Positions 15,406-22,688 of a stretch of 64,000 bases of DNA are shown piece by piece. The position numbers were made by a program, and so were the translations under genes. Position 1 is the stretch's first letter. Every line of letters starts with the position of its first letter. A model generated the notes under the pieces. The model did no database searches. It saw only the letters and a list, made by a program, of their open reading frames with translations, and was not told where the DNA came from. The DNA is taken from assembly GCF_003386535.1 (NCBI RefSeq), contig NZ_QTTN01000008.1:62001-126000 (forward strand), given 5' to 3'. This stretch comes from Paenibacillus taihuensis (GTDB lineage: Bacteria; Bacillota; Bacilli; Paenibacillales; Paenibacillaceae).

Positions 15406-17537
15406 ACCGCCTTCCGAACTTCTGCCGGGAGCATGAACCAAATCATCGTCCCCTTATCCACCGTACTGACCGCACCTATCGCACCTTCGTGCGCCTCCAC
15501 TATTTCTTTGGCAATCGCGAGTCCTAGCCCGCTTCCGCCATCTGCGGAATTCCGCGACACGTCTTTCTTGTAGAATCGGTCGAATATATAAGGCAGATGC
15601 TCTTCCTCGATGCCGCTGCCTGTATCGCTTACCGTTACGATGACCCGGCTGGTGTGCTCTTCGAAGAAGAACGAGAGCGTAATTTCGCCGCCCCTCGGCG
15701 TATGCTTAATCGCATTGTACACGACGTTCGCCATCACTTGGTCGATTCTCGCCAGGTCCAGACTTAGCAGAATGCGGTTCTGCTGTTCTTTCTCATGCGC
15801 GTGGCCTTCCTCCGTGGAGTTGACGCTGTGGAAGTCGCAGCTGAACCGCAACCCGCTGCTAATTACATCGATCTCATACATGTCATGCAGCTGTTGAATC
15901 CATTGCCCAAGCGGCACCTTCGCAAAATCAAACCGCGTCTGCCCCGCCTCCAGCTTCGTCAGCTCGAATAGATCGCGAATGAGCCGATTGAGCCCGCCAA
16001 CCTTGCCGAGCATCATCCGTATGTATCGCTGCTGCTGCTCCTCCGTCTGAACGACGCCATCCTGAAAAGCTTCCAGATACCCTTGCAGCAGCGTAATAGG
16101 CGTTCGTAAATCATGCGAAATGTTCGTCATGAGATGGCGCCGCGACGTCTCCGACCGCTGCAGCTCCCGATTCGTATGCGCCAGCGTTTCATTCGCCTCG
16201 CTCAGCGCGACCGTACGCTCTATGATCCGCTCCTCCAAGTGCGCGTTCAGCTCTCGCAGCTCAACCGATACATGCTCCACCTGGAACATCGCGTTCGAGA
16301 AACGCCTTGAAATGATGAACGATTGCATCAGCATGAAGAAGAAGAGGCCGAGCGGCACCAGCTGTGCGTAGACAAGCCACTCGTTGAAGAACAGCATGTC
16401 GTTCAAGACGGTAACGACGAAGACGGCAAGCCCGGTGAGGACGAAAGCGGATCCGATTCTTCGGTGCAAGCGCGCCGTAATGAGTACGGCCAGCGAATAG
16501 ACAGCCACTCCGACGACGAAGAGCTGGAACAAGGCCAGCTGCTTCGAGAATATGATTGCAGGAGTTGCGAGCACGAATACGCATAGCGACAAGCCGATTC
16601 CCGTCACAAAATGAATGACTCGTCTGGAAGCGTCCAGCGGGAACAACCGATACACGTAGAGGAAGCCCGTAACCGCGCTAAGCGCGAATGATATGTATTC
16701 AATCTTGAGGCCCGCTTCCCATGAGAGCGGAAATAACCGCAGCAGGAAGTTCTCTCCTGTTACGCTTGCCCTAGCGGCAACGAACAAACAGAGCAGGCCA
16801 AAATGCATCGTAAACTGCTCCTGTCTCCGAAACGCATACAGGCCGATATGATAGACGCCGATAATGATGAGGCTGCCGAGGATAATCATTTCCTTGGCGG
16901 TCGTTTTCATCTGCGCATCCACGATCGAATCGCTGTCTCCGAGCTGAATCGGTACCCAGATCCCGCCTTTGCGATGCTGGAAGTTCGACACTTGTATGAC
17001 AATCTCGAGCTTGTCCGAATCCGTGCTGAACGAAACGATTTTCGGAAACTGCTCCGCTCTCGAGCTGTCCCGGCTTGTGCCGACATGCCCAAGCTCCAGC
17101 AGCTCCTTCCCATTCACCCATAGCTTATAGCTGCTGAATATATTCGGCAGACGCATCGCAAGCACATGATCCGTCGGCTTGATGAGCGCAGTCAGCTTGT
17201 ACGTTGCATAGCCCTGACCCTCATCGATGCCCGGCACATTCCGATAGCTGTTCCATGACCGCGGCACTAGCGCCGTTGCCGCTTGCTGCTCCAGCGCTGG
17301 ATCGCCGGGCTGCAGCAGCTTGCTTGCATAGAAGGACCATTTTCCGGAGAGTTCGATCTGTCCGTTCTTCTCAAATTGCCAATTTCGCAGGTCCATGACC
17401 CCCTGCTTCGCTGTCGGCTGCAGCTCCTCGCTCTTAACCGAGCAGCCCGTTAGCAGCATAACTGTAATCATTAGTAGCAGAAAATAAGATAAATAACGCC
17501 GAATTGTGCTAACCTCCTGGAAACGCGGATTGCCCAC
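15402..17537 (-). CDS. 7TMR-DISM sensor histidine kinase with lipobox-like N-terminus
   Basis: 711 residues. Order: N-terminal hydrophobic segment ending LLTGC (Cys 32, a lipobox), an extracytoplasmic beta-sandwich of the 7TMR-DISM type (about 45-200, with LAMRLPNIFSSYKLWVNG), seven membrane helices (about 215-400), a short coil, the HisKA box NISHDLRTPITLLQGYLEAF (His about 474) and a HATPase domain with N box VMANVVYNAIKHTP, DTGSGIEEEHLPYIFDRFYK and GGSGLGLAIAKEIVEAHEG. Phosphorylates a response regulator, most likely the divergent neighbour. The GTG start has AAAGGAGA 6-7 nt upstream. The ligand of the DISM domain is usually a carbohydrate, here unknown. Confidence 0.9.
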   Translation of the reverse strand: MGNPRFQEVSTIRRYLSYFLLLMITVMLLTGCSVKSEELQPTAKQGVMDLRNWQFEKNGQIELSGKWSFYASKLLQPGDPALEQQAATALVPRSWNSYRNVPGIDEGQGYATYKLTALIKPTDHVLAMRLPNIFSSYKLWVNGKELLELGHVGTSRDSSRAEQFPKIVSFSTDSDKLEIVIQVSNFQHRKGGIWVPIQLGDSDSIVDAQMKTTAKEMIILGSLIIIGVYHIGLYAFRRQEQFTMHFGLLCLFVAARASVTGENFLLRLFPLSWEAGLKIEYISFALSAVTGFLYVYRLFPLDASRRVIHFVTGIGLSLCVFVLATPAIIFSKQLALFQLFVVGVAVYSLAVLITARLHRRIGSAFVLTGLAVFVVTVLNDMLFFNEWLVYAQLVPLGLFFFMLMQSFIISRRFSNAMFQVEHVSVELRELNAHLEERIIERTVALSEANETLAHTNRELQRSETSRRHLMTNISHDLRTPITLLQGYLEAFQDGVVQTEEQQQRYIRMMLGKVGGLNRLIRDLFELTKLEAGQTRFDFAKVPLGQWIQQLHDMYEIDVISSGLRFSCDFHSVNSTEEGHAHEKEQQNRILLSLDLARIDQVMANVVYNAIKHTPRGGEITLSFFFEEHTSRVIVTVSDTGSGIEEEHLPYIFDRFYKKDVSRNSADGGSGLGLAIAKEIVEAHEGAIGAVSTVDKGTMIWFMLPAEVRKAV

Positions 17538-17559
17538 CCCTGTCTCCTTTCGTTATAAT
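17530..17559 (+). promoter_or_regulatory. Sigma-A promoter of the response regulator operon
   Basis: TTGCCC at 17530-17535, an 18-nt spacer and a perfect TATAAT at 17554-17559. The -35 box overlaps the first codons of the divergent kinase gene, so the two genes share a very tight 50-base gap. Confidence 0.65.
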
Positions 17560-17587
17560 AGCCTAGGAAGAGGGGGAAGAAACGAAG

Positions 17588-18316
17588 ATGAGTGGGAGCA
17601 AAATATTAGTTGTAGACGATGAAGCAGACATTACCGAGCTAATTACGCTTTATATGGAACGCGAAGGATACGCAGTACATACAACAGACAACGGTGAGGA
17701 TGCCGTCAACATGGCGGAATCGATATCTCCAGACATGATCCTGCTCGATATTTCGCTCAAAAATTGGGACGGCTACGAGGTTTGCAAGCAAATTCGTACC
17801 GTTTCCAACGTTCCCATATTGTTTATCAGCTGTAAGAGCGACGATACTGACATTATACATGGTCTTACGGTAGGCGGCGACGATTATATGACGAAGCCGT
17901 TCAGCCCAAGCCAGCTCGTCGCGCGCGTTAAGGCACATCTGCGTCGCCAGTCCGTTAATGAGCAGCGTTCCGTTGAACGTCTTACTGGCGAGATACTTAG
18001 GTTCGACGGATTAGTGATCGATATGCCAGCAAGAACGGTCCATGTGCGGGATAAGGAAGTGTTTCTGTCCGCGAAGGAGTTCGAGCTGCTCGTTCGTCTC
18101 GCTAGAACGCCAAACCGCGCTTTTGCACTGGACGACCTCTATACGATCGTTTGGGGTCATGACAGTATGGGCGATACGCGCACGCTGATGGTACATATCA
18201 GCAATCTTCGCAAAAAAATCGAGCCCGATCCAGCTAACCCGACTTACATCGTTACTGTACGAGGTGTAGGCTACAAATTTAACGTCAAGGAAGGAAATCT
18301 TCATGTACAACGCTGA
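17588..18316 (+). CDS. OmpR/PhoB family response regulator
   Basis: 242 residues: receiver domain 1-120 with VVDDE, the phosphoacceptor Asp in MILLDIS (about residue 54) and Lys in MTKPFSPSQ, then a winged-helix DNA-binding domain (about 140-235) with LSAKEFELLVRLARTPNRAF, LMVHISNLRKKIEPDPANP and TVRGVGYKF. It would be phosphorylated by the divergent 7TMR-DISM kinase; the same-operon order common for such pairs is not used. AGAGGGGGAAG provides the ribosome site. Its last 14 bases overlap the next gene. Confidence 0.94.
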   Translation: MSGSKILVVDDEADITELITLYMEREGYAVHTTDNGEDAVNMAESISPDMILLDISLKNWDGYEVCKQIRTVSNVPILFISCKSDDTDIIHGLTVGGDDYMTKPFSPSQLVARVKAHLRRQSVNEQRSVERLTGEILRFDGLVIDMPARTVHVRDKEVFLSAKEFELLVRLARTPNRAFALDDLYTIVWGHDSMGDTRTLMVHISNLRKKIEPDPANPTYIVTVRGVGYKFNVKEGNLHVQR

Positions 18317-19169
18317 TTTATGGAAAGACTATGAGCTTCTCGATACCGGGGGCGGCGAGAAATTAGAACGTTGGGGCCGTTTCGTGCTTCGCAGACCGGA
18401 CCCGCAGACCATTTGGCCGATTGAGAATGAGACCGGCCAATGGAAGACGGCTGACGGCCACTATCACCGCAGCTCCTCAGGCGGCGGCGAATGGGAGTTC
18501 CGCACGAAAATGCCGGAGCGGTGGACCATCACTTATGGCGAGCTGAAGTTCCACATTAAGCCGACGAGCTTCAAGCATACCGGCTTATTCCCTGAACAGG
18601 CGGTCAACTGGACGTGGATGATGGACAAGATCCGGAATGCGGGACGTCCGATACGTGTTCTGAACCTGTTCGCTTACACGGGCGGCGCAACGGTTGCTGC
18701 TGCAGCTGCTGGCGCAGAAGTCTGTCATGTCGATGCGGCGAAAGGTATGGTTCAGTGGGCAAAAGAAAACGCTGAGCTGTCCGGCCTTGCATCCGCTCCA
18801 ATCCGCTATATCACGGATGATGTGTTCAAATTCGTTCAACGTGAAGAGCGCCGCGGCAACAAGTATGATGCAATCATTATGGACCCGCCGTCTTATGGAC
18901 GCGGACCGAACGGCGAGATGTGGAAGCTGGAGCAGAACTTGTTCCCGTTCCTTGATTTCTGTACGAACATTTTGTCGGAGAACCCGCTGTTCGTACTGAT
19001 CAACTCTTATACAACCGGCATCTCTCCGACTGTGCTGCACAACATGCTGCACATGACGGTCGGCCGTAAGTATAATGGATCGATTCATTGCGGAGAGATC
19101 GGGCTTCCGATTACGGCATCCGGACTTACACTGCCATGCGGTATTCTTGGTCGCTGGGAGGGCAAGTAA
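18303..19169 (+). CDS. Class I SAM-dependent methyltransferase (RlmI/RlmK-like)
   Basis: 288 residues. The SAM-binding fold shows motif I as VLNLFAYTGGATVAAAAAGA (about 118-137), an acidic loop VDAAKGMVQWAKENAELSG, and motif IV DPPSYGRGPNGE (about 197-208), the DPP(S/K/F)Y type used by COG1092 rRNA methyltransferases on cytosine or guanine. The N-terminal 100 residues replace the PUA domain of the longer RlmI proteins. It starts inside the response regulator gene (14-base overlap) with AAGGAAA ahead, so translation is probably coupled. The exact rRNA position is not known. Confidence 0.85.
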   Translation: MYNADLWKDYELLDTGGGEKLERWGRFVLRRPDPQTIWPIENETGQWKTADGHYHRSSSGGGEWEFRTKMPERWTITYGELKFHIKPTSFKHTGLFPEQAVNWTWMMDKIRNAGRPIRVLNLFAYTGGATVAAAAAGAEVCHVDAAKGMVQWAKENAELSGLASAPIRYITDDVFKFVQREERRGNKYDAIIMDPPSYGRGPNGEMWKLEQNLFPFLDFCTNILSENPLFVLINSYTTGISPTVLHNMLHMTVGRKYNGSIHCGEIGLPITASGLTLPCGILGRWEGK

Positions 19170-19170
19170 G

Positions 19171-19953
19171 ATGGCGATGGACAAGGAAGCGGAGTTAGGG
19201 CTCGGGTTAGAGCATGGGCCTGAGCCGCTCCTGCCCGTTCTTTACGAAGATAACCATCTGCTCGCTGTTGTGAAGCCACCTGGCGTGTTGTCCCAAGCTG
19301 ATGATACAGGCGAGCCGGACATGGTAACGCTGCTCAAGGAAGACTTGAAAGTGCGTTATCGGAAGCCTGGCAACGTCTATGTCGGGCTTGTACATCGCTT
19401 GGATCGTCCGGTTGGCGGGGCCATGCTGTTCGCTAAGACGTCGAAGGCCGCTAGTCGGTTGTCGGAGTCGGTGCGGAGCCGTAACTTTGACAAGCTGTAC
19501 TTGGCTGTCGTACACGGAGCTCCAGAAGCGAGTTCTGGACGGTTAAGACATTTCTTGCGCAAAGATGCGGGACGAAATATCGTCACTGTGCACACGAAGC
19601 AGGTGCAGGACGCCAAGGAAGCGATTCTCGACTATGCAGTCGTCGCCGCGCGAGGCGGTTACTCTCTCGTCGCAGTGAAGCTGCTCACCGGGCGCTCGCA
19701 CCAGATACGGGCACAAATGTCCTATATCGCCTGTCCGCTCGTTTACGACCGCAAGTACGGCGCTCCTGCCGTGCAAGGCGAGCAGGACATCGCGCTATGG
19801 TCTGCCATGGTCGGCGTGGCGCATCCTGTCACGAAGGAATGGCTGACGTTCGATGCCGCTCCACCGAAGGCGGAGCCTTGGAGCCGATTCAGCGAACAGG
19901 ATTACGCACGGGCAAGAACGATACTGCCGCAGAAAGGAACTGACGGCTCATGA
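19171..19953 (+). CDS. RluA family pseudouridine synthase
   Basis: 260 residues. The catalytic motif HRLDRPVGGAMLFAKT (about 78-93) carries the invariant Asp of RluA-type enzymes, which isomerise uridine to pseudouridine in rRNA or tRNA. The N-terminal YEDNHLLAVVKPPGVLSQ and the later LLTGRSHQIRAQ (about 170-181) are the other family blocks. No S4 domain precedes it, as in single-domain YjbO/YhcT-like members. The ATG at 19171, one base past the methyltransferase stop, has GGGAGGG upstream; a longer frame beginning at 19075 lies within that gene. Its stop overlaps the ATG of the next gene (ATGA). Confidence 0.92.
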   Translation: MAMDKEAELGLGLEHGPEPLLPVLYEDNHLLAVVKPPGVLSQADDTGEPDMVTLLKEDLKVRYRKPGNVYVGLVHRLDRPVGGAMLFAKTSKAASRLSESVRSRNFDKLYLAVVHGAPEASSGRLRHFLRKDAGRNIVTVHTKQVQDAKEAILDYAVVAARGGYSLVAVKLLTGRSHQIRAQMSYIACPLVYDRKYGAPAVQGEQDIALWSAMVGVAHPVTKEWLTFDAAPPKAEPWSRFSEQDYARARTILPQKGTDGS

Positions 19954-21305
19954 CCAAACAAATTCGATGGTTGTGGCTGCCGCTGCTGATCTTTCTGCTC
20001 TGCAGCTGCGGCAACGAACCGTCGCTTAATGGGCAGGCTCCGAACAAGCCTGATACGAGCGTGACGGAACCGGGAAACAACGCAGACAATAGTACTGGCG
20101 ATAGTGCAGGGAATAACAATGGAGCTAACACGGAGACGCCTTCGGGGAATGCAGGCTCTGTCGCGGATGGTAATTCTGAAACGGATACTGGTGCGGATGG
20201 TGGCGCTGATGCCACTCCTCCCCCTCCTGAGCCTGAGAAATCGGCCGATGCGACTTGGGTAGCTGTTGGCGATATAATGATGCACATGCCGCAGCTTCCA
20301 GGCGCGTACAACGAGAAGACGAATACGTATAACTTCAATTCGTTCTTCACTTCGGTTAAGCCGATTTTGGAGCAAGGGGATTGGACTTTGGCGAATCTGG
20401 AGACGCCGCTTGGCGGCAAGTCGCTTGGATACTCCGGCTATCCACGGTTTAATGCCCCGTCGGAGCTCGGCGATGCTCTGAAGGATGCGGGATTCACGAC
20501 GGTTACGAATGCGAACAACCATGCGCTCGACCGTGGCGCCAAAGGCATTTCGAATACGCTGGCGTATCTGGAGAAGCTCGGTTTTGACATTAAAGGCACG
20601 GCCCGTTCGAAGTATGAGTCCGAGAAAATTACCATCGTGGAACGTAAGGGCATCAAGATGGGGCTGCTCGCGTACACGTACGGCACGAATGGCATTCCGC
20701 TGCCGAAGGGGCAGCCTTACGCCGTTTCGCTGATTGATGAAGCGAAGATGCTGCAGGATATCAAGAAGGTACGCGCAGCTGGGGCGGATTTCATCACGGT
20801 CGTTCTTCACTTCGGCATCGAGTACCAAACTGCACCGAATGATATGCAGAAACAGCTCGCACGCAAGCTGATTGCAGCCGGAGCCGACATTATAGCAGGT
20901 TCACATCCGCACGTCGTCCAGCCTTATGAGATGGTCGAAGCCGCTCAGCCTGATGGCACCGTGCACAAGGGACTTATCATTTATTCCATGGGCAACTTCA
21001 TTTCCAGTCAGCAAGGCAATTCGAAGGATTTCGGAGTCATCTATAAGGTGCAGATTCACAAAGACGGTCCTACCAAGCAAACGACGATTACTGATGTTGA
21101 AGCCATTCCGACATGGGTCCACCGTGTCACCACGAAAGGCATCAGCAAATTCTCGGTCGTCCCGCTCAAGCAGACGATCGATACGAAGCCTTTGAAAGAC
21201 CTGTCTGCTGCCGATTACCGCAGCCTGACCAGCATGTACAGCCAGCTGACCAAGCGACTCCACGCAATGTCAGCTAAGCCGCTGCAGCTGCCTGCAGCAA
21301 GGTAA
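19950..21305 (+). CDS. CapA family lipoprotein (poly-glutamate/metallophosphatase fold)
   Basis: 451 residues. The signal region ends in LLCSCGN (lipidation Cys about 20), then a 75-residue low-complexity linker rich in Asn, Thr, Gly and Asp, then a CapA/PGA_cap domain: WVAVGDIMMH (about 106-115), LANLETPLG, TNANNHALDRGAKGI, VVLHFGIEY, AGADIIAGSHPHVVQPYE and IIYSMGNFISSQQ. These are the metal-binding blocks of the calcineurin-like fold shared by CapA proteins of poly-gamma-glutamate systems. No capB/capC is nearby, so it more likely acts on another surface polymer. Overlaps the RluA gene by four bases. Confidence 0.9.
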   Translation: MTKQIRWLWLPLLIFLLCSCGNEPSLNGQAPNKPDTSVTEPGNNADNSTGDSAGNNNGANTETPSGNAGSVADGNSETDTGADGGADATPPPPEPEKSADATWVAVGDIMMHMPQLPGAYNEKTNTYNFNSFFTSVKPILEQGDWTLANLETPLGGKSLGYSGYPRFNAPSELGDALKDAGFTTVTNANNHALDRGAKGISNTLAYLEKLGFDIKGTARSKYESEKITIVERKGIKMGLLAYTYGTNGIPLPKGQPYAVSLIDEAKMLQDIKKVRAAGADFITVVLHFGIEYQTAPNDMQKQLARKLIAAGADIIAGSHPHVVQPYEMVEAAQPDGTVHKGLIIYSMGNFISSQQGNSKDFGVIYKVQIHKDGPTKQTTITDVEAIPTWVHRVTTKGISKFSVVPLKQTIDTKPLKDLSAADYRSLTSMYSQLTKRLHAMSAKPLQLPAAR

Positions 21306-21318
21306 TTGTGCTTTTAAC

Positions 21319-21354
21319 GAACCCCCTCCAACTTTAGCGAGTTGGAGGGGGTTC
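21319..21354 (+). terminator. Terminator after the CapA-like gene
   Basis: A perfect 15-bp stem (GAACCCCCTCCAACT at 21319-21333 with 21340-21354) and a 6-nt loop, followed by TTGTTA. It ends the response-regulator-to-CapA transcript. Confidence 0.85.
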
Positions 21355-21401
21355 TTGTTATCTGGCCGGCTCTTCACGTGCTTTGGTGGTAGCAGTATGC
21401 C

Positions 21402-21689
21402 GAGAGAGGCTTTTTCCTCTCTCAGCCACTTCTTCGCCTACTCTCGCTCATCGAGAGCGGGTTTTCCCTCTCTCAAAGAATAGTTAGTTGGTTCCAGAGC
21501 TGAGAGAGCATATCTGCTCTCTCAGCCAACTTTTCGTGCGTTTCCGCTCCTGAGAGACCCGATTCAGCTATCTCAGCTCGAATTCGAATGGATGTACTTG
21601 AATTCCAGCGACGAGAGATCCCATACGGCACTCTCAACCAACTTTTCGTGTGTTTCTACTGCTGAGAGACCCTACTCGGCTCTCTCAGC
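21402..21689. repeat. Array of GAGAGA hairpins in a long gene-free stretch
   Basis: Six inverted repeats built on GAGAGA/TCTCTC: 21402-21423, 21453-21474, 21499-21526 (perfect 12-bp stem), 21551-21575 (imperfect), 21613-21635 and 21661-21689 (perfect 9-bp stem). They fall in three units of about 100-110 bases, each with two hairpins and a linker CCAACTTTTCGTGYGTTT that is nearly the same in units two and three (21526-21544 and 21638-21656). No open frame or promoter stands out. The 570-base gap between the CapA-like and marR genes otherwise holds only terminators and the G-rich repeat. Confidence 0.85.
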
Positions 21690-21710
21690 ACTATAGGTGT
21701 GCAAAGTGAC

Positions 21711-21745
21711 GGGGTTCGGGGTTCGGGGTTCGGGGTTCGGGGTTC
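21711..21745 (+). repeat. Five tandem GGGGTTC units, likely G-quadruplex
   Basis: Five exact 7-bp copies of GGGGTTC at 21711-21745. Runs of four G separated by three-base loops meet the usual pattern for an intramolecular G-quadruplex on the plus strand. Flanked on both sides by TGCAAAGTG (21700-21708 and 21765-21773), a 9-base direct repeat. Confidence 0.9.
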
Positions 21746-21821
21746 GGTTACTGCGAGGTGCTGAGTGCAAAGTGCGGGGATGCGGTAAACCTCGTGTCAG
21801 CATGAAACTCAACGCTTTAAA

Positions 21822-21860
21822 CAAAAAAAACAGCAGCGCAGGATCCCCTCCTGCACTGCC
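21822..21860 (-). terminator. Terminator of the marR gene
   Basis: GCAGGA pairs with TCCTGC around a 5-nt loop, extended by CAG/CTG with single-base bulges. On the minus strand it is followed by eight T. It lies 15 bases past the marR stop. Confidence 0.8.
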
Positions 21861-21875
21861 GCTTACTACGTACAT

Positions 21876-22295
21876 CTATGAATTCGCTACTTTACCGAGC
21901 AAATAAACGAGCAGCTGCTGATTATGCGACGAGATCCGGTCTAGCGCCTCCGTGATGTAGGCGTCGCGGATCGCTACGCCGCGTTCGGTCTCGATCACGC
22001 CTTTCTCGGTCATCGTCACCCACACGATGCGGCGGTCGCTCTCGTCGCGATTGCGCACGACCAGTCCGCCCCGCTCCATACGGTCCAGCAGCGTCGTGAT
22101 CGCTGCAGGGGTTGTCTCCAAATACCCCAGCAAATCAGACGGTTTCATCGGCTGATGCTGCTTCAGCAGTTCCAACACGCTTAGCTGGCCTTCCGTTAAA
22201 TTCGGCGCCAGCGCTTCCTCCAGATGCGATTTCCATTCCTTCGTCATCTTCATCCACAACCGGGCAAATTCCGCAGAAACGATTGTCTCCACCAT
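21876..22295 (-). CDS. MarR family transcriptional regulator
   Basis: 139 residues. The winged helix is seen in LTEGQLSVLELLKQHQPMKP, LLGYLETTPAAITTLLDRM (recognition helix about 60-78) and the wing RNRDESDRRIVWVTMTEKG, the DxRxxR signature of MarR proteins. Such dimers repress drug, aromatic or oxidative-stress genes and release DNA when they bind ligand. Ribosome site is weak (AGAAAG), and a GTG one codon on is an alternative start. It is a single gene; the target is not evident from its neighbours. Confidence 0.92.
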   Translation of the reverse strand: MVETIVSAEFARLWMKMTKEWKSHLEEALAPNLTEGQLSVLELLKQHQPMKPSDLLGYLETTPAAITTLLDRMERGGLVVRNRDESDRRIVWVTMTEKGVIETERGVAIRDAYITEALDRISSHNQQLLVYLLGKVANS

Positions 22296-22501
22296 CTTTC
22301 TGTCCGAGTTTTCTTAGCTTTATTATAGCATTCTATTTTGTCGAATATAAGGTTAACGCGGTTAATATTTTGTCTCATTAATCGCCTCAAAAGAGAACCA
22401 TTTGACAGTTTTAGACATAGATTGTTGCTATAGGCTGTTGTACCGACTCGAAGAAGTGCATGAAGCCCCTTACGCAAAACGGAATAGGAGCGTGATCGAT
22501 T

Positions 22502-22669
22502 ATGGATGAGCGCAAAGCTGAACTCGTACGTAAATTAGCGGATCTCGGCATAAAAAAAGACCCAAGATGGCTGGATCGTCTGGACGAACCTGCGCCATTA
22601 TGGGTCGTGCTTGATCTCATTATGCAAATGGTAGAGCGGAAAGAACCGCCCCATCTGCCTTTTGACTAA
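22502..22669 (+). CDS. Small conserved-looking protein, 55 residues
   Basis: An ATG at 22502 opens a 55-codon frame, MDERKAELVRKLADLGIKKD then PRWLDRLDEPAPLWVVL and a PPHLPFD end. AGGAG lies 12 nt ahead, and a TTGACA at 22402 may be the -35 box. Composition (amphipathic, charged N-terminus, proline-rich C-terminus) is that of a real small protein, and codon choice agrees with its neighbours. It points at parC with only 19 bases in between. No function is recognised. Confidence 0.6.
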   Translation: MDERKAELVRKLADLGIKKDPRWLDRLDEPAPLWVVLDLIMQMVERKEPPHLPFD

Positions 22670-22688
22670 CAACCTAACTGAGCTTATC

